A DNA stretch of 7,876 nucleotides from an uncultured Collinsella sp. (GTDB lineage Bacteria; Actinomycetota; Coriobacteriia; Coriobacteriales; Coriobacteriaceae), in NCBI GenBank assembly GCA_900548515.1, contig URKU01000088.1:1-7876 (forward strand). The letters run 5' to 3'. Of this stretch, positions 1 to 5,554 are shown piece by piece. Each line of letters starts with the position of its first letter. Within the stretch, counting starts at the first letter, position 1. The position numbers were made by a program, and so were the translations under genes. Under the pieces are notes generated by a model. That model did no database searches and was not told where the DNA came from. It was given only the letters and a program-made list of their open reading frames with translations.

Positions 1-75
1 CGGGGGCGGCGCGCCGTGTGACGTGCCGCCCCCGGCTGAGAAATGGGGACAGGTTATGTGGGCGGGTAACCCCGC
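1..75. repeat. GC-rich hairpin followed by an AAATGGGGAC repeat-like stretch
   Basis: Bases 1-10 (CGGGGGCGGC) pair perfectly with 25-34 (GCCGCCCCCG), leaving a 14-base loop. After them comes AAATGGGGAC at 41-50, a string that recurs exactly at 5354-5363, and then a small hairpin with GCGGG at 62-66 and CCCGC at 71-75. The stretch lies just downstream of lacG, which is read leftward. The first hairpin could therefore be the lacG terminator, but any T-run would lie outside the window and no T-run follows it on the + strand. The AAATGGGGAC string resembles motifs I associate with REP-like elements, so the stretch may instead be part of a dispersed palindromic repeat. Confidence 0.45.
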
Positions 76-81
76 AAGCCG

Positions 82-1521
82 CTAGTCCAGACGACGGGTC
101 TGCGCTACGTGCTTATACCAGTAGGCGCTTGCCTTGGGCGTGCGCTTCTGGGTTTCAAAGTCAACGTAGAAGAAGCCATAGCGCTTGTTGTATCCGTTGG
201 TCCAGGAGAACTGGTCCTGCAGGCTCCACAGGAAGTAGCCGCCCACGTTGACGCCCACCTCCATAGCCTTGAGCAGCCAACGCAGGTGCTGCTCGATGTA
301 GTCGATGCGCGGCTGGTCGTCCACAAAGCCGTCTTTGTAGGGATCCTTGTAGCCCATGCCGTTTTCGGTAATGAAGATCTGCTTATAGTTGGGGTAGCGC
401 TGCTTAATGTAGACGAGCAGATCGAACAGGCCCTCGGGATAGATGATCCAGTCCCAGTCGGTGGTGGGGATGCCAGGCTTGTTCACATGCTCGCCAATAC
501 CCTTAACGCGCCAGCGGCCGGTGCCCTTCTCGCCCGTACCGTTGTGGTGCAGGTCGTTCTCGCCATCGTAAGCCTTCAAAAAACGGCACTGGTAGTTGTT
601 GACGCCCAGGTAGTCGTTGTAGAGCGCGGCCTCGCGCATAATCTCGAGGTCCTCGTCCAGGATCTCGATGGTGCCGCCCGAGACGGCAGCCAGACGGTTG
701 GCGCACTCGAGGGTGTCGGGCGCGTAGTCGCCACGGAAGGTGGCGTCGAGCAAGAACTGGTTCTGCAACACGTGCTCGTTATTAGCGGCTTTGATGTCGG
801 CGGGGTCGTTCTCGTTGAGCGGGTACTTAAACTCCAGCGACTGGATGACGCCGATCTTGCCCTTAAAACCGCCGTTGTGGAAGGCCAGTACGGCCTTGGC
901 GTGGGCGAGCATCATGTTGTGCTCGCACTGGAAAGCTTCGGCAAGATGTGCCTTGACGCCGCCGGGGAAGGTGCCCTCGATGTAGGTGTTGGAGGCATCG
1001 GCCCAAATCTCGTTAAAGGTGAACCAATAGGTCACCTGGTCGGCGTACTCCTTAAAGCAGAAGGTGGCAAAGTCCACAAAGGCGTCGATGGTCTCGCGGT
1101 TGAGGAAGTCGCCCTTCTCAAAGAGGGGAAGCGGCGTGTCAAAGTGATGCAGCGTGACAAACGGCTCAACGTGATGCTTGTGACATTCGGCGAAAAGGTC
1201 GTGATAGAACTGGACGCCCTCGGGGTTAATCTCACCGGTGCCGTTGGGGAAGATGCGGCTCCAGGCAATGGAGAGGCGGATGCCGTTGATGCCAAACTCC
1301 TCGCACAGCTCCAGGTCGACGGGGTACTGGTTGTAGAAGTCCGAAGCGGGATCGGGGGAAAAGCGCCCCTGGGCCTCCAAGAAGTCGTCCCAGGCGACTT
1401 TGCCCTTACCGTGGGTGCGGGTCTCGCCCTCTACCTGGTAGGCAGCGGTAGCGCCGCCAAAGACAAAGTCCTCGGGAAACTGCGCGGGCGGGTTGGTGAC
1501 GCTAGCAGGGTTAACGGACAT
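82..1521 (-). CDS. lacG: 6-phospho-beta-galactosidase (GH1)
   Basis: This 479-residue cytoplasmic glycoside hydrolase family 1 enzyme should hydrolyse lactose-6-phosphate to glucose and galactose-6-phosphate. The N-terminal FGGATAAYQVEG motif is typical of GH1. The acid/base glutamate is E171 in TFNE and the nucleophile is E386 in ITENG. The phosphate-binding loop SWTNGYNKRYG (from S439) supplies Ser439, Lys446 and Tyr448, matching the Ser/Lys/Tyr triad of lactococcal LacG with a constant offset of 11. Long stretches such as HVEPFVTLHHFDTP and TDWDWIIYPEGL look like LacG rather than 6-phospho-beta-glucosidase. The first 11 residues are an extension relative to lactococcal LacG. The chosen ATG has only a weak GGA upstream, and no alternative start was found in the codons just upstream. 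It is the second gene of the lacE-lacG operon, 66 bases after lacE, and ends in TAG. Confidence 0.95.
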   Translation of the reverse strand: MSVNPASVTNPPAQFPEDFVFGGATAAYQVEGETRTHGKGKVAWDDFLEAQGRFSPDPASDFYNQYPVDLELCEEFGINGIRLSIAWSRIFPNGTGEINPEGVQFYHDLFAECHKHHVEPFVTLHHFDTPLPLFEKGDFLNRETIDAFVDFATFCFKEYADQVTYWFTFNEIWADASNTYIEGTFPGGVKAHLAEAFQCEHNMMLAHAKAVLAFHNGGFKGKIGVIQSLEFKYPLNENDPADIKAANNEHVLQNQFLLDATFRGDYAPDTLECANRLAAVSGGTIEILDEDLEIMREAALYNDYLGVNNYQCRFLKAYDGENDLHHNGTGEKGTGRWRVKGIGEHVNKPGIPTTDWDWIIYPEGLFDLLVYIKQRYPNYKQIFITENGMGYKDPYKDGFVDDQPRIDYIEQHLRWLLKAMEVGVNVGGYFLWSLQDQFSWTNGYNKRYGFFYVDFETQKRTPKASAYWYKHVAQTRRLD

Positions 1522-1545
1522 GATGATCCAATCGTCTAAATCGAA

Positions 1546-1577
1546 GGACCAGCCGGTCTTGGATGGTCGGCTGGCCC
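1546..1577 (-). other. Hairpin in the lacE-lacG intercistronic gap
   Basis: Read on the minus strand, GGGCCAGCCG (1577 down to 1568) pairs with CGGCTGGTCC (1555 down to 1546) as a 10-base-pair stem with one G-U pair. The loop is about 12 bases. The transcript then continues TTCGATTTAG, with no T-run, so this is unlikely to be a full intrinsic terminator. It sits immediately after the lacE stop and about 24 bases before the lacG start. An inferred role is partial attenuation, or protection of the upstream lacE message, allowing unequal lacE and lacG levels. Confidence 0.5.
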
Positions 1578-1587
1578 TGAGCGTTAC

Positions 1588-3354
1588 TTACTTCGAAAGC
1601 TGCTCGGAGACGAAGGCGAGAGACTTATCGCCGTTCTGGGAGAGCTCGATGTACTGCTTACCGCGACAGGCGACGCACTTGTTGCCCACGCGCTCGCAGT
1701 CCTTCTGCAGGTCGGCCAAGTAGCTGGCAGCCTGCGGGGCCAGGACGACCAGGTCAAAGTCGGGGAGCATGTCAACGTGGTTGCCATAGGCCTCGGCAGC
1801 GGTCTCAAGATTGATGCCGCGCTCTTTGGCGGCCTTGGCCAGCGCGTTGGCGAGCAGGCCCGAGGTTCCGCCACCCTGGCAGAGCACGAGTACGCGCTTG
1901 CCGTTGAGGTCGCTGGCGGTCGTTGCCTCAGTGGCGACAGCGGCGGGGGCGTCGGCCTTCACGGCCTCGGCAGCAGCGCCGGCGGCAACGCTCTTGGCGT
2001 CAGCCTTGCCCTGGAAGGCATCGCTGAGCTTGGCGGCCTTCTCGGCGTTCTTGGCGGCGAGCTCCTCTTGGGAAATCTCGGCCTCCTCGGCGCACTTCTG
2101 GGCGTCGTAGGCACGGAAGAACGGGTAGTACAGAACGAAGTCGACGACCAGGATAAGGGCGAGCATCACAAAGGCGAGCGGCTGGAAGCCCAGGCCCATG
2201 ATGGTGCCGATGGGGCCGGGGACAGTCCAGGGCAGGGTGTACATAAAGCCGTTCATGCCCAAGAAGTCGATAAAGATCTTGAGGATCCAGATGTTGGCGA
2301 TCGGGGCAAAGACAAACGGGACAAAGAAGACGGGGTTGAGCACGATGGGTGCGGCGAACAGCAGCGGCTCGTTGACGGCAAAGCACACGGGAACGATAGC
2401 GGCCTTACCGACGGCGCGCATCTCCTGGGACTTGGCCAGGAAGCAGAACATAAAGACCAGGACGAGCGTGGCGCCGGTGCCGCCCATGCAGACGACGAAG
2501 TACTGGGCACCCTGGGTCAGGACAGCGGAAGCGTGCTGGCCAGCCTGGAACGCAGCCAGGTTGTCGGTCATGTTGGCAACGAGGGCGGCGGCGATGGCGG
2601 GCTCGACGATCGAGGGGCCGTGGACGCCCACGAACCAGAACAGGCTCATGGCGCCGTAGATCACAGCGAGGCCGATGTAGCCATCGGCAGCGGTGAACAG
2701 GGGCTGGAACACCTGGATGACGCCCTGGGCAAAGCAGAAGCCAAAAGCAGCGCGGAAGACGATGTCAAAGACCCAAAAGACGGTGATGCAGACGGAGAAG
2801 GGGATGATGTCCTTAAAGGTCTGCGAGATGTTGGGCGGGACCTGCTCGGGCATCTTGACGGTGATGTTGCGCTTAATGAAGAACTTGTAGATGATGCCGG
2901 TCACAAACGCAGCGATGAAAGCGGTCAGCAGGCCCTTGGAACCAAGGTAGGTGGTGTTGAAGCCGCTGGCGGCGTCCGTGGCGATGGTGTCGCTCGAAAG
3001 GAGCAAGAAGCCGATGATGGCCGCGCACATGCACGAGATGAAGTTGATCTGGTTGTTCTTGGGCAGATCGCGGTTCTGAGCGTCGGCGAAGTGCTTGGCC
3101 GTGGTGGCGGCGCAGGCGATGGCCAGGATGCCCATGGAGTAGTTGTAGCACTTCCACAGGGCGTTGTTGATGTCATCGGGCCAGTAGAAACCCCAGATGT
3201 TGGGGACCGAGGCTACCAGGCAGAAGATGGACGAGAAGATGATGATGGGGATGACGGAGATAAAGCCGTCGCGGATCGCCTTGAGGTACTTGTTGCGGGC
3301 GATCGCGTTGAAAAAGGGCTGGCCCTTTTCGATGATGGCGATGAGTTGCTCCAT
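1588..3354 (-). CDS. lacE: Lactose-specific PTS transporter, fused IIC-IIB
   Basis: This 588-residue inner-membrane PTS permease of the lactose/cellobiose (Lac) family imports and phosphorylates lactose. Residues 1 to about 415 form the IIC channel, with many hydrophobic helices (for example 31-50, 103-120, 184-204, 282-306, 391-412). They carry the family sugar-site motifs GVHGPSIVEP (His245) and AVNEP (Glu329). A linker rich in Ala, Lys and Glu runs from about 420 to 483. The IIB domain covers about 485-588 with the phospho-cysteine loop VLVLCQGGGTSG (Cys492), which would receive phosphate from LacF. Length and domain order match lactococcal LacE (about 570 residues). The start is supported by TAGGAG about 7 bases upstream. 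It heads the leftward lacE-lacG operon and is transcribed divergently from the LacI-type regulator. A cellobiose or other beta-diglycoside substrate is possible, but the LacG and LacAB neighbours favour lactose. Confidence 0.93.
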   Translation of the reverse strand: MEQLIAIIEKGQPFFNAIARNKYLKAIRDGFISVIPIIIFSSIFCLVASVPNIWGFYWPDDINNALWKCYNYSMGILAIACAATTAKHFADAQNRDLPKNNQINFISCMCAAIIGFLLLSSDTIATDAASGFNTTYLGSKGLLTAFIAAFVTGIIYKFFIKRNITVKMPEQVPPNISQTFKDIIPFSVCITVFWVFDIVFRAAFGFCFAQGVIQVFQPLFTAADGYIGLAVIYGAMSLFWFVGVHGPSIVEPAIAAALVANMTDNLAAFQAGQHASAVLTQGAQYFVVCMGGTGATLVLVFMFCFLAKSQEMRAVGKAAIVPVCFAVNEPLLFAAPIVLNPVFFVPFVFAPIANIWILKIFIDFLGMNGFMYTLPWTVPGPIGTIMGLGFQPLAFVMLALILVVDFVLYYPFFRAYDAQKCAEEAEISQEELAAKNAEKAAKLSDAFQGKADAKSVAAGAAAEAVKADAPAAVATEATTASDLNGKRVLVLCQGGGTSGLLANALAKAAKERGINLETAAEAYGNHVDMLPDFDLVVLAPQAASYLADLQKDCERVGNKCVACRGKQYIELSQNGDKSLAFVSEQLSK

Positions 3355-3412
3355 GCAATGCTCCTAAGAGTCGGTGGGTTAGCAACGATGGTAGCTTTTG
3401 ACTTTCGGTTGC

Positions 3413-3436
3413 CAAAATGTTGACGTTGCCATTTTG
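3413..3436. promoter_or_regulatory. LacI-type operator O1, upstream of lacE
   Basis: Perfect 7-base arms CAAAATG (3413-3419) and CATTTTG (3430-3436) flank an ACGT core centred on C3424/G3425. A central CG with A/T-rich symmetric flanks is the usual form of LacI-family operators. The core TGTTRACGTTGCCATT is shared with the second site (3533-3556, opposite orientation). O1 lies 59 bases upstream of the lacE start. A weak minus-strand -10 candidate (TATGTG, complement of 3439-3444) would put it over the start of transcription, which fits repression of lacEG. Confidence 0.65.
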
Positions 3437-3452
3437 TGACACATAAAAAGAA

Positions 3453-3492
3453 GCGAACCGGTGGTTCCTGTGCCTGCGAACCGTCGATTCCT
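3453..3492. repeat. Tandem 17-base imperfect direct repeat in the divergent control region
   Basis: GCGAACCGGTGGTTCCT (3453-3469) and GCGAACCGTCGATTCCT (3476-3492) match at 14 of 17 positions and start 23 bases apart. The first copy contains the inverted repeat GAACC-GGT-GGTTC. A partial further echo, CCGGTGG followed by CTCTGTG, lies at 3515-3527. They sit between the two LacI-type operators. A regulator-binding role is possible but unproven. Confidence 0.4.
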
Positions 3493-3499
3493 TACGCGT

Positions 3500-3507
3500 A
3501 AACGTTT
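3500..3507. promoter_or_regulatory. CG-centred palindrome AAACGTTT between the two operators
   Basis: AAACGTTT is a perfect 8-base palindrome with the CG centre typical of LacI/CcpA-family sites. Its left flank (GTAAA) fits half of a catabolite-response (cre) consensus, but the right flank (TTTGAG) does not. It could be a weak or auxiliary operator, lying 79 bases from the centre of O1 and 41 from that of O2. Confidence 0.25.
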
Positions 3508-3532
3508 GAGCCGCCCGGTGGCTCTGTGTTTG

Positions 3533-3556
3533 CACAATGGCAACGTTAACATTTGG
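3533..3556. promoter_or_regulatory. LacI-type operator O2
   Basis: The site is centred on C3544/G3545, with AATG and AAC on the left mirrored by GTT and CATT on the right. Its reverse complement contains TGTTAACGTTGCCATT, which differs from O1 at only one of 16 core positions. Centre-to-centre distance from O1 is 120 bases. It lies between the lacE and lacI genes, upstream of the proposed lacI promoter. It could serve lacI autoregulation or DNA looping with O1. Confidence 0.6.
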
Positions 3557-3639
3557 GCGCCAAAAGCCGTTCGGGGAAGCAAAAATGTCGGTGAACGGTA
3601 GGTTTTGGGTGGTGAGCGTATGGTGGGGGAGGCGTTAGA

Positions 3640-3645
3640 TATACT
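3640..3645 (+). promoter_or_regulatory. Putative -10 element of the lacI regulator promoter
   Basis: TATACT matches the sigma-70-type -10 consensus at 5 of 6 positions and lies about 66 bases upstream of the regulator start. No good -35 hexamer is visible 16-18 bases upstream, so this rests on the -10 alone. The same TATACTT string occurs at the promoter proposed for the 5555-6586 gene. Confidence 0.4.
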
Positions 3646-3711
3646 TGAAGACGTTTCATTTGACTGCGTAGGGTGCCACCAATGGCATCGTTGACATAGA
3701 AAGATCGACCT

Positions 3712-4716
3712 ATGGCCGCTGTTAAAAAATCGGTATCTGTCAAAGACGTGGCGCGCCTCGCGGGCGTCTCGGAGCAGACGGTCTCGCGCACCGTGCACGA
3801 TTCGCCCAGTGTGCGCCCCGAGACCAAGGAACGCGTGCGTGCCGCCATGCGCGAGCTGGGGTATCGCCCCAATTTTGCCGGTCGATCGCTGCGCCGTGGC
3901 AAGTTTAAGACCGTCGGCGTCGCCATGTTCAACATTACCGGTACCGGCAACCTCGACCGTATGGAGGGCTTTGCCGCCGCGGCCGACAAACATGGCTATG
4001 CCATCACCCTCACTAAAGTAGATGGACATCCCTATACCCTCGAGAGCGCATCGTCGCGTATGAGCGCGCTGCCGGTAGACGGCATGGTCGTGATCATGAA
4101 TCGCATGCCGGCGGACTTTGGCACCTTCGAGCCGCTGCCCGGCATGCAGACGGTGCTCGTTACCATGCTGGAGCACCCGCTCTGTTCAACGGTCGATAAC
4201 GACCAGTTCGATTGCTCGCGCCAGGTGGTCGAGTACTTGCTGGGGCGGGGGCACAAAACCGTGCACTTTATTTCGTGTCCCGAGCGCTCGCTTTCGGGCA
4301 TGCGGCGCGAGGAAGGCTGGCGCGAGACATTGCGTGCGCATGGCATTGAGCCGCCGCGACTCGTCCGTGGGGATTGGACGGCACAGAGCGGATATGCCGC
4401 AGGCCAGGCTCTGGCGGATGATCCGACCTGTACCGCCATTTATGCCTCCAACGACGCCATGGCCTACGGCTGCATTCGCGGGCTCGAGTCGCGCGGAAAG
4501 TGCGTGCCCGAGGACGTGAGCGTGGTGGGTGTTGATGATAGTCTGGGCGATATCGTGCCCGATTGTCGCCTGACCACGGTGCGCTTTGACAACAAGCGCG
4601 TCGGCATGTGGGCGGTCGACAAGATTGCCGGCGCCGAGGGCGTTGCGCCCGGTGTGGAGCACAGGCTGTTTCCGGGCGTGCTCGTCGAGGGCGATACGGT
4701 GCGCGATGTACGCTAG
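3712..4716 (+). CDS. LacI-family transcriptional regulator
   Basis: This 334-residue DNA-binding repressor-type protein has the LacI layout. The helix-turn-helix VKDVARLAGVSEQTVSR covers residues 10-26. A LGYRPNFAGRSLRRG segment at about 49-63 corresponds to the hinge helix. A periplasmic-binding-protein-like sensor domain extends to the end, with the late family signatures AIYASNDAMAYG and PEDVSVVGVDD. The ATG is preceded only by a weak purine stretch (AGAAAGA), and no better start fits the HTH position. It is divergent from lacE across a 357-base region carrying two LacI-type operators, so it probably controls lacEG and itself. The inducer is inferred to be a lactose-derived phosphorylated sugar. 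No clear terminator follows it, so some read-through toward lacF is possible. Lactococcal and streptococcal lac operons use a DeoR-type LacR instead. Confidence 0.9.
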   Translation: MAAVKKSVSVKDVARLAGVSEQTVSRTVHDSPSVRPETKERVRAAMRELGYRPNFAGRSLRRGKFKTVGVAMFNITGTGNLDRMEGFAAAADKHGYAITLTKVDGHPYTLESASSRMSALPVDGMVVIMNRMPADFGTFEPLPGMQTVLVTMLEHPLCSTVDNDQFDCSRQVVEYLLGRGHKTVHFISCPERSLSGMRREEGWRETLRAHGIEPPRLVRGDWTAQSGYAAGQALADDPTCTAIYASNDAMAYGCIRGLESRGKCVPEDVSVVGVDDSLGDIVPDCRLTTVRFDNKRVGMWAVDKIAGAEGVAPGVEHRLFPGVLVEGDTVRDVR

Positions 4717-4747
4717 GGTGCGGACCTGTTTGGGTTGCCGATAATTG

Positions 4748-4840
4748 TGTTCGATATTGTTCAGATTGGTTTAAAAACCGTTCACGGACGAAAAGTGACC
4801 GTTCATAGCTCGAAATTACGTTTTACGCTGTTCTTTTTTG
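4748..4840. promoter_or_regulatory. Phased GTTC-box array upstream of lacF
   Basis: Five GTTC cores lie on the + strand at 4749, 4759, 4780, 4801 and 4830. The first four are spaced 10, 21 and 21 bases, close to whole turns of the helix. The first two form TGTTCGATATTGTTCAGAT (4748-4766), resembling an element upstream of lacA. The next two are ACCGTTCA (4777-4784 and 4798-4805). The last is TGTTCTTTTTTG (4829-4840), whose exact reverse complement lies upstream of lacA. The rest of the 4717-4930 gap shows a short inverted repeat (GGTTTAAAAACC, 4768-4779) and no convincing -35/-10 pair. Confidence 0.5.
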
Positions 4841-4930
4841 TTTGAATGTTATTGTTTCTGTCATACACAACGCAGCGCGTATGCCCGGACGCGATGCTCT
4901 CCATTGGTTCATATGTGAAAGGAACGCAAT

Positions 4931-5269
4931 ATGGCAACCAAAGAAGAAATCTCGATGGTTGGATTCGAGATTGTCGCATATGCAGGTGACGCCCAGACCG
5001 ATCTGCTTGCAGCGCTCGATGCTGCTCGCGAGGGTGACTTTGAGAAGGCCGAACAGCTGCACAAGGATGCCAGCGATGCGCTCATCGGTGCCCACGACAC
5101 GCAGACCAAGCTGCTTTCGCAGGAGGCCGGCGGTGGCGAGATGGAGATGACCTTCATCATGGCTCACGCTCAGGACACTCTCATGACCACTATGATTCTG
5201 GAGAAGCAGGCCCGCTTTACCATCGATGCCTACAAGCGCATCGCCGAGCTCGAGGCCAAGCTCGCCTAA
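4931..5269 (+). CDS. lacF: Lactose-specific PTS IIA component
   Basis: This 112-residue soluble all-helical IIA protein of the lactose/cellobiose family carries phosphate from HPr to the IIB domain of LacE. The active-site motif MAHAQD contains the phosphorylated His79, and Asp82 fits the metal-binding aspartate of the trimeric family fold. The EIVAYAGDAQTDLLAALDAAREGDF segment is typical of the N-terminal helices, and the length is normal for LacF. The start is supported by GAAAGGA about 8 bases upstream. It is a single-gene unit with its own control region and a strong terminator, about 1.6 kb from lacE and separated from it by the regulator. In many Gram-positive lac operons lacF directly precedes lacE. 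The chemistry cannot work without a LacE-type partner, so co-expression must come from shared regulation. Confidence 0.93.
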   Translation: MATKEEISMVGFEIVAYAGDAQTDLLAALDAAREGDFEKAEQLHKDASDALIGAHDTQTKLLSQEAGGGEMEMTFIMAHAQDTLMTTMILEKQARFTIDAYKRIAELEAKLA

Positions 5270-5296
5270 CGAGTCCGCACAATCAAGTCCCCTTCC

Positions 5297-5330
5297 AAAA
5301 GCTCTGCCGCTACCCGCGGCAGGGCTTTTT
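5297..5330 (+). terminator. Intrinsic terminator after lacF
   Basis: AAAAGCTCTGCCGC (5297-5310) pairs with GCGGCAGGGCTTTT (5316-5329) around a TACCC loop, with one G-U pair. The stem runs into a TTTTT tail. It is 28 bases after the lacF stop and isolates lacF from downstream genes. Confidence 0.9.
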
Positions 5331-5343
5331 CTGTCCTCCTCCA

Positions 5344-5410
5344 AGTTGCGGTGAAATGGGGACTGAATAGGGGCCGGCGGGCGCAAAACAACCCCTATTC
5401 CACCGCAACT
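5344..5410. repeat. Long bulged inverted repeat (REP-like element)
   Basis: AGTTGCGGTG (5344-5353) and GAATAGGGG (5365-5373) pair perfectly with CCCCTATTC (5392-5400) and CACCGCAACT (5401-5410), giving 19 base pairs. The left arm has 11 extra bases, AAATGGGGACT (5354-5364), with no partner. The loop is 18 bases. It lies between the lacF terminator and the promoter of the membrane-protein gene. A bulged palindrome carrying an ATGGGGAC string is typical in style of dispersed REP-like elements mobilised by REP-associated tyrosine transposases. No transposase is in the window. Confidence 0.65.
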
Positions 5411-5421
5411 CATCCTGAGAC

Positions 5422-5467
5422 AGTCATTGGGGACGTTCTTAAACGACTAGTCGTTGGGGGCAGTCTT
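5422..5467. repeat. Direct repeat of AGTCRTTGGGG with a central palindrome
   Basis: AGTCATTGGGGACGTTCTT (5422-5440) and AGTCGTTGGGGGCAGTCTT (5449-5467) match at 15 of 19 positions and start 27 bases apart. Between and overlapping them lies the perfect 14-base palindrome AACGACTAGTCGTT (5442-5455). The shared TGGGGAC/TGGGGGC core links it to the hairpin at 5344-5410 and to bases 41-50. It is probably a second member, or the other end, of the same repeat family. Confidence 0.5.
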
Positions 5468-5510
5468 GGAGCTTCTGCACGCCCTCCCGTTCGGTTTTTC
5501 GATGGGTGGG

Positions 5511-5516
5511 TATACT
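5511..5516 (+). promoter_or_regulatory. Putative -10 element for the 5555-6586 gene
   Basis: TATACT lies 38 bases upstream of the start codon, beyond the repeat block. No good -35 hexamer is visible; CGTTCG or TTCGGT near 5489-5495 is the nearest. Independent transcription is supported by the terminator before and after this gene. Confidence 0.45.
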
Positions 5517-5554
5517 TCCATCCGCAATGCAGGCCGGAATGAGGAGGTGTCCAA

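Noticed and set aside
109..1539. Long + strand open frame (476 codons) opposite lacG
   Set aside because: It mirrors lacG codon by codon, lacks any recognisable domain and has no ribosome site. It arises from GC-rich codon bias on the opposite strand.
1777..3423. Long + strand open frame (548 codons) opposite lacE
   Set aside because: Its Gly/Asp/Glu/Val-rich composition is typical of antisense translation of a GC-rich membrane-protein gene, and lacE on the other strand is unambiguous.
3646..3658. TGAAGACGTTTCA as a possible cre or LacI-type site downstream of the proposed lacI -10
   Set aside because: The outer arms match, but the spacing is one base short of a cre site and the core is asymmetric. 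It does not match O1 or O2.
3691..3696. TTGACA, a perfect -35 hexamer
   Set aside because: It lies 15 bases before the regulator start codon, so its -10 would fall inside the coding sequence, and none is visible there.
3379..4176. Minus-strand open frame (265 codons) crossing the divergent control region and the 5' part of the LacI-family gene
   Set aside because: It would cover both operators and overlap a clear HTH coding region, with no domain or ribosome site of its own.
4842..4867. TTGAAT / CATACA as a lacF promoter
   Set aside because: The spacer is only 14 bases and the -10 matches poorly. The alternative TTGTTT -35 (4838-4843) gives 18 bases but still a poor -10.
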